5,301 nt of DNA, from assembly GCA_014380105.1 (NCBI GenBank), contig JACMKL010000376.1:1-5301 (forward strand). Reading direction: 5' to 3'. Below, piece by piece: positions 1 to 5,301 of the stretch. This DNA comes from Candidatus Melainabacteria bacterium. GTDB taxonomy: Bacteria; Cyanobacteriota; Vampirovibrionia; Obscuribacterales; Obscuribacteraceae. How positions within the stretch are numbered: position 1 is the first letter of the stretch; every line of letters begins with the position of its first letter. A program made the position numbers and the translations under genes. The notes beneath the pieces are model-generated. The model saw nothing but the letters and a program-made list of their open reading frames with translations. It had not been told where the DNA came from and made no database searches.

Positions 1-1
1 A

Positions 2-1609
2 GCAAAATATATACACTCACGGGATGAAACTTTTCAGACGGTTGATTGGTTGAAAGCCGCTCTGGCTGAAGATACCGAGAACTTTCCTATTCTCAAAAGA
101 GTAGAAGGCAATTTGAAAACCGGTATGCAAATTTTGGACCGGATCAAAACCGCTATTGATACCAAACCATTTCTGGTGGCAGCACGCTTGGGAATTCGCG
201 AACGCATACATTTGCAGCCGACATTTAATGCACTTGCTCAAGATTTGCTTTCATTGGTGAGAGCACAAAAGAAGATTGAGGAAGATAGTCCTGCCACTCA
301 AAGGCGAGGCCGTGAGCGCAATCGACAGCTTTTGATTGCGGCTTTTGCCGTCAATACGGCGCTCGCTTTTTTGTTTGTTTTAATGTTCAACAAAGGTATC
401 ACTTCGCGATTGAATACTCTTGTCGATAATACAAAGCGAATGAAATCTGGTGAAAAGTTAAACAGTCAATTAAGTGGTGCCGACGAAATTGCTTCGCTTG
501 ACGCAGTGTTTCACGAAATGGCTTTCACTCTTCGTTTGAAGGAAGAATTACTTAAGGAGAGCGAGCAGCGAGTCAGAGCAATTATTGAAAAGGTGCCAAT
601 CGGACTTCTGATAGTCGATGAAATTGGTGCAGTAGAATTTTCAAACCCCACGCTGGATAGCATGTTTGCAGTGTCGGAAGGTGCCTTAGTCGGGCGGTCT
701 CTGGCATCTTTGTTTGCCAGGCCTGCAGCTGTAAGCGAGGAAGATTTTGCAACACAGATAAAAGATAAGGCAACTGGGAAAATTCATGAATTGCAGAGTT
801 TGAGAAGTGATGGCGAAATTTTCCCTGTTGAATTTTCAATTACTGATTTCGATAATCAGGATGGCAAGCGCGTTTTAGGCATCGTACTCGATGTGTCGGA
901 GCGCCAAGAAATTCAACGTATGCGGCAAGCGTTTGTTTCAATGGTGAGCCATGAGTTGCGCACGCCACTGACGGCGGTGTCAGGCTTTTTGGCATTGCTT
1001 GAGATGGGTGCGTTCGGTGAATTGCCGACCACCGTTACTGAGCAAGCTGGACGCGCAGAAGCCAACGTCGGCAGATTGATGAAACTAATTACTGATTTGC
1101 TTGATCTCGAAAAAATGGACTCAGGTACTCTGAATGTTTCCAAAAGCAGCAGTGAATTTGGAGAGATACTTCGATCTACAGATGAAGCGTCTCGCACCTT
1201 TGCTGAATCAAAAGGGATACGTCTTCAGATCGAACCGGAAGATGCAGGAGTTGAAAGCGAGATTTATGTTGATGCGGATCGCATCGTGCAAGTTTTAGTC
1301 AATTTGATTTCTAATGCCGTCAAATTTTCGCCACCGCAGGGATTGGTCACTGTTTCACACAAACTCGAAGGCGATACTCTCGAGATGCGAGTGACAGACC
1401 AGGGTAGAGGGGTGCCTGCCAAATATCGCGATGTCATTTTCGAGCGATTTCAGCAAGTCGAAGCAGCTGATGCCAAACAAAAAGGTGGCACCGGATTAGG
1501 TCTGGCAATCTGCAAAACAATTGTCGAGCAACACAACGGCACTATCGCTGTTGATAGCGAAGAAGGAAAGGGCAGTACTTTCTGGTTTCGTATCCAGGTG
1601 ACCAGATAG
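2..1609 (+). CDS. Sensor histidine kinase (HAMP-PAS-HisKA-HATPase), 5' end outside the window
   Basis: This is a membrane sensor kinase that should autophosphorylate on a histidine and pass the phosphate to a response regulator not present here. The frame is open to the left edge, giving 535 visible residues. A TTG at 50 is in frame, but coding-like sequence continues upstream of it, so I treat the gene as truncated by the window. In visible-fragment numbering: a charged helical sensor region (about 1-105, CHASE3-like in feel but not firmly assigned), a membrane helix at about 109-129, HAMP at about 130-182, and PAS at about 185-300. HisKA follows with the H-box SHELRTPL and phospho-acceptor His317. 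The HATPase domain has an N box around Asn438 (NLISNAVKFS), a G1 box DQGRG at 466-470 and a G2 box GGTGLGL at 495-501. All catalytic motifs look intact. An earlier membrane helix is expected upstream of the window. No receiver domain is attached and the signal is unknown. Confidence 0.95.
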   Translation, partial: AKYIHSRDETFQTVDWLKAALAEDTENFPILKRVEGNLKTGMQILDRIKTAIDTKPFLVAARLGIRERIHLQPTFNALAQDLLSLVRAQKKIEEDSPATQRRGRERNRQLLIAAFAVNTALAFLFVLMFNKGITSRLNTLVDNTKRMKSGEKLNSQLSGADEIASLDAVFHEMAFTLRLKEELLKESEQRVRAIIEKVPIGLLIVDEIGAVEFSNPTLDSMFAVSEGALVGRSLASLFARPAAVSEEDFATQIKDKATGKIHELQSLRSDGEIFPVEFSITDFDNQDGKRVLGIVLDVSERQEIQRMRQAFVSMVSHELRTPLTAVSGFLALLEMGAFGELPTTVTEQAGRAEANVGRLMKLITDLLDLEKMDSGTLNVSKSSSEFGEILRSTDEASRTFAESKGIRLQIEPEDAGVESEIYVDADRIVQVLVNLISNAVKFSPPQGLVTVSHKLEGDTLEMRVTDQGRGVPAKYRDVIFERFQQVEAADAKQKGGTGLGLAICKTIVEQHNGTIAVDSEEGKGSTFWFRIQVTR

Positions 1610-1640
1610 AAAACTGAAATTAGAGCTGATTCGAATTGAA

Positions 1641-2444
1641 TTAGTGAAGAATTACGCAGTCGACCATCGCCACGCCGGACGAAATCATATTCAACTGTTC
1701 GGCAGCACCACGAGAGAGGTCGATCACTCTGTCGGCAACGAATGGTCCGCGGTCATTAACTTGAACGATGCAAGAACTACCGGTGCGACGATTGGTGACG
1801 AGCAATTTGGTGCCGAAAGGCAAACTTCTGTGAGCTGCAGTTAAGCCCATTTGGTCAAATCTGGTGCCGTCGGCGGCGCGGCGTCCGTGGAAGCGTCCGC
1901 CGTACCATGATGCAGCACCGCTAAAGATTGGTCCTTTGCGCACAGAATCATTGGTTTCGGCTGCAGCAACTTTTGGTGCTGCAGCGCCGATTTGGCTTGC
2001 GCCCAATACTTCTCTTATAGCGTTGACCAGTTTTGTGCTCACGTCCATTGGATTTGATGCGGATTTTTGGCCGTCAACGGATTCTGGCACTTCAAACTTG
2101 AGGACGGTTGTTCCGTCGATTTTAATGACAGCTAGATCGCCCTCTTTGGCAGGAAGAATTTTTTCCGGATCGAGCTTTTCGTTTTCAAAGATACTTTCGA
2201 GCTGTTCTGCAATTTCTTCAGCCTTATTAGAGGCTTCTCCGCGGGCTGTAGCGCCACGGTATGTGAGGAGGTCCTTACCATTCACGGAAACTGCAGCGCA
2301 CTCTTGTTCGCTTTCTTCCCAGACGTTTGCATTTACTTCGGGAGCGATTTCTGCAGCAAAACCCGCAGAAGCATTGATAGCGCTTATTCCTAGTGCGGCG
2401 AACGCACTTACGAATAAATATTTGGACTTAGAATTCAAACTCAT
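1641..2444 (-). CDS. rlpA: RlpA-like double-psi beta-barrel protein, secreted
   Basis: This is a 267-residue envelope protein of the RlpA family, whose characterised members are septal lytic transglycosylases that cleave peptidoglycan glycan strands lacking stem peptides. Residues 1 to about 31 form a Sec signal peptide with a hydrophobic core (FVSAFAALGISAI) and a likely cut near ASA or FAA. There is no lipobox, so it is not an obvious lipoprotein. Residues 40-147 form a middle region with strand-helix-strand character (VSVNGKDLL, then VIKIDGTTVLKFEV) that recalls cyanobacterial RlpA-like proteins. The DPBB domain spans about 177-267, with ASWYGGRFHGRR, LTAAH (His205), LPFGT, NDRGPF (Asp231) and RVIDLS. 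There is no C-terminal SPOR domain. The residue aligning with the proposed catalytic Glu of the usual GERFD motif is Thr194. I chose the ATG at 2444 over an in-frame TTG at 2483 because it puts the signal peptide at the N-terminus and has GAGAAG six bases upstream. The gene converges with the kinase gene. Confidence 0.92.
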   Translation of the reverse strand: MSLNSKSKYLFVSAFAALGISAINASAGFAAEIAPEVNANVWEESEQECAAVSVNGKDLLTYRGATARGEASNKAEEIAEQLESIFENEKLDPEKILPAKEGDLAVIKIDGTTVLKFEVPESVDGQKSASNPMDVSTKLVNAIREVLGASQIGAAAPKVAAAETNDSVRKGPIFSGAASWYGGRFHGRRAADGTRFDQMGLTAAHRSLPFGTKLLVTNRRTGSSCIVQVNDRGPFVADRVIDLSRGAAEQLNMISSGVAMVDCVILH

Positions 2445-2450
2445 TCCTGT

Positions 2451-2456
2451 CTTCTC
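2451..2456 (-). promoter_or_regulatory. Ribosome binding site of the rlpA-like gene
   Basis: The minus strand reads GAGAAG six bases before the ATG at 2444. This is a moderate purine-rich Shine-Dalgarno match. An AGGA also sits directly against the ATG, but it is too close to act as the site. The GAGAAG supports the ATG start over the upstream TTG at 2483. Confidence 0.5.
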
Positions 2457-2480
2457 AGTACCTTTCTGGCGAGCAGCAAA

Positions 2481-2495
2481 CAACTCGATTAGTTG
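2481..2495. repeat. Short inverted repeat in the rlpA leader
   Basis: CAACT-CGATT-AGTTG is a perfect 5-base stem with a 5-base loop, lying 37 bases upstream of the rlpA ATG. It could be a small hairpin in the 5' leader or a protein-binding half-site pair. A stem this short can arise by chance, so the functional reading is weak. Confidence 0.3.
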
Positions 2496-2544
2496 AATTC
2501 AGTCGATAGAAGGTCGGGTGCTAGGCATTCCAGAGCAGGCGCAA

Positions 2545-2573
2545 AGGTAGCAAATGCTTGTGGTGCCCGTCAA
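2545..2573 (-). promoter_or_regulatory. Weak candidate promoter for the rlpA-like gene
   Basis: On the minus strand TTGACG (2568-2573) lies 18 bases before TACCTT (2544-2549), which is preceded by TG one base away, giving an extended -10 layout of TGcTACCTT. The -35 matches the consensus at five of six positions, but the -10 hexamer matches at only three of six. It would place transcription start roughly 90-100 bases before the rlpA ATG. No better sigma70-like pair stood out closer to the gene. Confidence 0.28.
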
Positions 2574-2722
2574 AGATCTGCTGACAACGCCCCGATCTTC
2601 GTGCTGGCGCACTGGTTTGGGCTTTCTGTGAAAATGTTTAAGTGCAAGAGGTTGACGTGGATGCCGATATCTAGTAGCTGGCATCTGGGATATATACAGC
2701 CCCGACTTGCGGACCTAATGCG

Positions 2723-2740
2723 GATGAGTGCAAGCTCATC
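2723..2740. repeat. Small hairpin with a GNRA-type loop
   Basis: On the plus strand GATGAG pairs perfectly with CTCATC, and T-GCAA-G lies between them. If transcribed from the plus strand this gives a six-pair stem, a U-G closing pair and a GCAA (GNRA) tetraloop, an arrangement common in structured RNAs. It has no T-tract after it, so it is not a standard intrinsic terminator. Confidence 0.4.
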
Positions 2741-2798
2741 TTTGGCCAAACAGGGGGTTGTCATTTGTTCCTGGTAACGGAGTGTAAATGTTTCGCCT

Positions 2799-2831
2799 TA
2801 ACGTCCCCTAATTTATTGGGGTTATTCGTTA
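2799..2831. repeat. Bulged inverted repeat, TAACG/CGTTA outside CCCC/GGGG
   Basis: TAACG (2799-2803) pairs with CGTTA (2827-2831), and CCCC (2805-2808) pairs with GGGG (2818-2821) inside it, with an asymmetric internal loop. It sits about 140 bases past the yebC stop on the minus strand. No run of T follows it on either strand, so it is at best a weak terminator or an RNA stem. Confidence 0.35.
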
Positions 2832-2968
2832 TGGGTGACCCGCATGACAAGTGAGAGCGGGATATTCAGGAGCTTCGTGCCAGATCTAAAGTAGCTATAT
2901 ATCAGGCATATTGTGTTAACGAAACGAAAGAATCAAGGCGCACAAAGTTGAAATATTTGTCGAGTCTT

Positions 2969-3724
2969 CTAGTTTAGATTTTCTTGCATCCAATTAGCGT
3001 CCATGTCGAAATTGGCATAGACGTGTTGAACGTCATCATGATTGTCGATGATGTCCAGGAGCTTGAGGAGCTGTTTTGCGATCTTTACGTCATCGACATC
3101 TACTGTCGTCATCGGATTCATGTTTACGTCGGCAGAGCGCACGCTGTAAGTTCCAGCAAGCGCTGTTTTCACATCGTCGACTTTGATCGGATCGCAAATA
3201 ACCAAAACTGATTCTTCTTCGGAGGTGTCGACGTCCTCTGCGCCTGCATCTAGCGCTCTTGTGATGAGATCGTCTTCGTTGATCTTGTCGTTCTTTTCTA
3301 TAAAGACTTCGCCGCGCTCTTTAAACATCCAGCCCACGCAACCTGTTTCACCCATGTTGCCGCCATACTTTGAAAAATAACTGCGGATATCACCAGCGGT
3401 GCGGTTGCGATTGTCGGTTGCGCATTTGACCATGATGGCTACACCGCCTGGACCATAGCCTTCGTAGGTGAGTTCTTCCATATTGCTATCATCGCCAGTG
3501 CCCGAGCCCTTTTCGACAGCCCTTTGAATATTGTCATTCGGCACTCCCTCTTGCTTCGCGCGTTCTATCGCTTTACGCAATCGCAAATTACCGGACGGGT
3601 CGCCGCCGCCAAGTCTTGCTGCAACCATTATTTCGCGCGACATTTTTTGGTACACCACACCGCGTTTTTGATCGACAACGGCTTTCTGTCTTTTGATGGT
3701 TGCCCATTTTGAATGACCAGACAC
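2969..3724 (-). CDS. yebC: YebC/TACO1 family translation factor
   Basis: This is a complete 251-residue member of the YebC/PmpR/TACO1 family, close to the usual length of about 240-250. The N-terminus SGHSKWATIKRQK is the family signature. It is followed by the helical domain (MSREIMVAARLGGGDPSGN, LRKAIERAKQEGVPNDNIQRA) and then the conserved YEGYGPGGVAIMV, TDNRNRT, IRSYFSKYGGNMGETGCVGWMF. The C-terminal part includes ALDAGAEDV and LLDIIDNHDDVQHVYANFD. Members were long annotated as transcription regulators (PmpR). More recent work ties bacterial YebC and mitochondrial TACO1 to translation and relief of ribosome stalling at proline-rich stretches. It is a cytoplasmic protein. The GTG start at 3724 is fixed by the family N-terminus and by GAGGGG seven bases upstream. 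It is divergent from the TPR gene and lies upstream of the rlpA-like gene on the same strand, but 524 bases away. Confidence 0.97.
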   Translation of the reverse strand: MSGHSKWATIKRQKAVVDQKRGVVYQKMSREIMVAARLGGGDPSGNLRLRKAIERAKQEGVPNDNIQRAVEKGSGTGDDSNMEELTYEGYGPGGVAIMVKCATDNRNRTAGDIRSYFSKYGGNMGETGCVGWMFKERGEVFIEKNDKINEDDLITRALDAGAEDVDTSEEESVLVICDPIKVDDVKTALAGTYSVRSADVNMNPMTTVDVDDVKIAKQLLKLLDIIDNHDDVQHVYANFDMDANWMQENLN

Positions 3725-3730
3725 AAAAAT

Positions 3731-3737
3731 TCCCCTC
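3731..3737 (-). promoter_or_regulatory. Ribosome binding site of yebC
   Basis: The minus strand reads GAGGGGA, with the GAGGGG part seven bases before the GTG at 3724. This is a strong Shine-Dalgarno match at good spacing, and it settles the non-ATG start. Confidence 0.75.
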
Positions 3738-3837
3738 GATTGTTGAAACGCCGGTGAAAGCTAAATGCGAAAAACTGACTTCGATTTTTAAATTGTACGT
3801 TGGCTCCAGCTATAGCGCTTCCGATTCTGCTCAATCC

Positions 3838-3865
3838 TTTATATTGCAACCAGTTTGCGTGTGAA
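3838..3865 (-). promoter_or_regulatory. Sigma70-like promoter for yebC
   Basis: On the minus strand TTCACA (3860-3865; five of six to TTGACA) is followed after 16 bases by TATAAA (3838-3843; five of six to TATAAT). It faces yebC and would start transcription near 3831, giving a leader of roughly 105 bases before the GTG. This is the best promoter match in the window. It is a sequence match only, with no evidence of use. Confidence 0.5.
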
Positions 3866-4062
3866 TTGCTGGTCTTGGCTTCTGCGTTAATGAAAATCAG
3901 AAAGCGCAGGAGTTTTTCATATATAAGGAATGTGTTTGCATAACTTCTTGCCCTTAGAAACCTGGATGACAGGGGCGTTGTGAAGGCGATACCATTCCTA
4001 CACCGATTGATATTTCCGAGTGATGGCAATTTCCTACAGGGTGGAAATCGAGCGCACTTGAT

Positions 4063-4067
4063 AGGGG
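4063..4067 (+). promoter_or_regulatory. Ribosome binding site of the TPR gene
   Basis: AGGGG lies five bases before the ATG at 4073, a good Shine-Dalgarno match. Together with the signal peptide that follows the ATG, it fixes the start. Confidence 0.65.
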
Positions 4068-4072
4068 CATAA

Positions 4073-5301
4073 ATGTTTCAAACTAGAGTTTATGGTCGAG
4101 CCGCCTTAGTAATTGCAGGCACTCTCAGTATTGCGCTTTCCAGCGTGTCTCTGACGAACGCTCCTGCTGACGCTAAACGCACCGTCCTGCGTGGTGGTGT
4201 TGTCGTATACACCGGAGACCCTCGCACAGACGATTTGCTCAATCATCGCAAGTATCAAGATGCCGAAGACCGCGCCCTTGCACAGTTGCGTTCCAATTCC
4301 AATAGCGTGCCTGCATTGATTGGTGCTGGATGGGCGCAAGGCAAATTATTCAAATTAGACGCAGCCAGAGCCAATTTCGATAAGGCGCTCGCCAAAAGCC
4401 CGCAAAATCCAATGGCGCACGCCGGTAAGGCGATGGTGCTCCTCAACAGTCTGCAGTCCTCTTCGCAGACCGTGATCAAATCTAAGGATGCTTTACTTAA
4501 ACAAGCAGAAGCTGAAGCAAGAATGAGTCTGAATCAGGATTCTAAATTTCCTGAAGCACATTGGACGCTAGGTCAAGTTTTACGTGAACAAGGTCGTTAT
4601 GACGAAGCCGTCAAACAATTCCGCGAAGCCACCAATTCAGATAGCAATTATTCGGATGGTTATTCGGGATTGGCTCAAGCACTTCTCGATAAAAATGATG
4701 TTTCCGGAGCCATTCAAGCCGCTAAAGAAGCAATTTCCATAAATACCGGCAACTCCACAGCTCACTACGCGTTGGGTGAAGCTTATCGTCGTCAGGGTCA
4801 AGCAGATCAAGCTCTAAAAGAGCTGAATACCGCACTCTATCAGTATCGCAATAGCGCTCCGGTGCATTTGTCGATGGGTAAAACTCTTGCCACTCAAGGC
4901 AACACCGTTGGTGCTGTCAGAGAGTTTCAAGAGTCTATTCGTATTAAGGCTGAAAATCCTGATGCTTATCTCGGCATCGCAGATATCCGCGAATCCCGTG
5001 GTGATGTCGAGCTTTCAATTGGCGAATTGCGCTCCGGTCTCGAGATGATGCCGAATAACGCCGCCCTGCGCGAACGCATTGCCGATCAACTTTTGCGAGT
5101 TGAAAAGCTTGATGACGCAATCAAAGAATATCAAACAGTTATGGACCAGGCTCCCAACAATGCTGTCGCCGCAAAAGGTCTGACTCGCGCTTATTATTTG
5201 AAAGCAAACAAAGAAGCAACTGGTGCCTTTTTTGTCTCCAACGAATATGAAAATGCAAAGCGTTATTTGGATCAGGCTGTTCGTCTAAATCCAAACGACA
5301 T
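4073..5301 (+). CDS. Exported TPR-repeat protein, 3' end outside the window
   Basis: The frame is open from the ATG at 4073 to the right edge, giving 409 visible residues with no stop. Residues 1 to about 34 look like a Sec signal peptide (Arg5/Arg9, hydrophobic stretch ALVIAGTLSIAL, likely cut after ADA), so the protein should act outside the cytoplasm. From about residue 80 it is a chain of TPR units about 34 residues long, for example 160-192 (EAHWTLGQVLREQGRYDEAV), 194-226, 228-260 (HYALGEAYRRQGQADQAL), 262-294, 296-328 and 330-362. The second unit (about 113-158) and the last visible one (from about 364) carry extra residues between their helices. TPR arrays bind other proteins or form scaffolds, and no enzymatic domain is visible. 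No cysteine occurs in the visible part. The specific role is unknown, and a further C-terminal domain may lie beyond the window. It is divergent from yebC and has no visible partner gene. Confidence 0.9.
   Translation, partial: MFQTRVYGRAALVIAGTLSIALSSVSLTNAPADAKRTVLRGGVVVYTGDPRTDDLLNHRKYQDAEDRALAQLRSNSNSVPALIGAGWAQGKLFKLDAARANFDKALAKSPQNPMAHAGKAMVLLNSLQSSSQTVIKSKDALLKQAEAEARMSLNQDSKFPEAHWTLGQVLREQGRYDEAVKQFREATNSDSNYSDGYSGLAQALLDKNDVSGAIQAAKEAISINTGNSTAHYALGEAYRRQGQADQALKELNTALYQYRNSAPVHLSMGKTLATQGNTVGAVREFQESIRIKAENPDAYLGIADIRESRGDVELSIGELRSGLEMMPNNAALRERIADQLLRVEKLDDAIKEYQTVMDQAPNNAVAAKGLTRAYYLKANKEATGAFFVSNEYENAKRYLDQAVRLNPND

Larger units (their letters stand above)
2445..2968. other. 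524-base intergenic region without a convincing gene
   Basis: This lies between the start of the rlpA-like gene and the end of yebC. Short open frames exist on both strands, but none has a recognisable family, a signal peptide or a good ribosome site. No tRNA, tmRNA, SRP RNA or RNase P RNA signature (T-arm GTTCRA, CCA end, GAGGAAAGTCC and similar) was found on either strand. It does contain a series of short perfect inverted repeats: 2573-2578 with 2594-2599 (AAGATC/GATCTT), 2660-2665 with 2680-2685 (GATGCC/GGCATC), 2723-2728 with 2735-2740 (GATGAG/CTCATC), and a bulged stem at 2799-2831. It could be a long leader for rlpA, an uncharacterised structured RNA, or a decayed gene. Confidence 0.6.
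3725..4072. other. Divergent intergenic region, yebC / TPR gene
   Basis: These 348 bases separate the divergent starts of yebC and the TPR gene. They contain the yebC promoter candidate and both ribosome sites. A minus-strand open frame spans most of the region but has no family resemblance and overlaps the yebC start, so I do not call it. For the TPR gene I see only weak promoter candidates: TTGATA at 4007-4012 without a good -10 partner, and an AT-rich TATATAAG at 3920-3927 without a good -35. No tRNA or riboswitch signature was recognised. Confidence 0.6.

Noticed and set aside
1610..1640. Possible bidirectional terminator between the convergent kinase and rlpA genes
   Set aside because: The 31-base gap holds only a small ATTCGAAT palindrome, with no GC-rich stem and no T-tract.
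1864..2496. 210-residue plus-strand open frame across the rlpA-like gene
   Set aside because: It lies antisense to a clearly identified RlpA-family gene, is rich in Ser and Ala as a reverse-frame shadow would be, and shows no family motif.
2493..2777. 94-residue plus-strand open frame in the 524-base gap
   Set aside because: It has a TTG start, no ribosome site, mixed low-quality composition and no recognisable motif. Other frames in the same stretch are equally long by chance.
2788..2811. Seven-codon leader-like frame (MFRLNVP) with GGAG five bases upstream, its stop codon inside the CCCC/GGGG stem
   Set aside because: It resembles an attenuator leader, but the next plus-strand gene is about 1.26 kb away with yebC antisense in between, so there is nothing for it to control. 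It is probably chance.
3927..3998. Inverted repeat GGAATG/CATTCC 60 bases apart upstream of the TPR gene
   Set aside because: It is only six bases with a long loop and no extension of the pairing, as expected by chance.
3628..4029. 133-residue minus-strand open frame upstream of yebC
   Set aside because: It overlaps the start of yebC and its promoter candidate, and the translated sequence has no domain-like pattern.
4007..4035. Promoter for the TPR gene (TTGATA, 17 bases, TTTCCT)
   Set aside because: The -35 is good, but the -10 partner is a poor match, so I did not list it as a feature.

Overview
The window holds two complete genes and two genes cut by its edges. It looks like ordinary bacterial chromosome of moderate GC. 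I see no mobile element, CRISPR array, rRNA or tRNA. The organism is probably a diderm (outer-membrane) bacterium, because it carries a secreted RlpA-like double-psi beta-barrel protein and an exported TPR protein. The RlpA middle region resembles the N-terminal part of cyanobacterial RlpA-like proteins as I remember them. Together with the TPR-rich exported protein and the CHASE3-like kinase sensor, this makes a cyanobacterium-related lineage such as Melainabacteria/Obscuribacterales a reasonable but unproven guess.

Layout. (1) Positions 2-1609, plus strand: the 3' part of a membrane sensor histidine kinase (sensor helices, one visible membrane segment, HAMP, PAS, HisKA, HATPase). It is open at the left edge. 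(2) Positions 1641-2444, minus strand: a complete RlpA-family protein with a signal peptide, convergent with the kinase across a 31-base gap. (3) Positions 2445-2968: a 524-base stretch with no convincing gene, containing several short inverted repeats and a weak candidate promoter for rlpA. (4) Positions 2969-3724, minus strand: a complete YebC/TACO1-family gene with a GTG start and a clear ribosome binding site. (5) Positions 3725-4072: a divergent intergenic region with a good sigma70-like promoter for yebC. (6) Positions 4073-5301, plus strand: the 5' part of a secreted TPR protein that runs off the right edge.

The genes do not form an obvious pathway. The kinase has no response regulator in view. 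RlpA acts on the cell envelope, YebC acts in translation, and the TPR protein is probably a periplasmic or outer-membrane-associated scaffold. yebC and rlpA share a strand, but the 524-base gap argues against a tight operon. I found no convincing undescribed system. The points most worth a second look are the substituted residue at a proposed RlpA catalytic position and the structured-looking non-coding stretch between rlpA and yebC.
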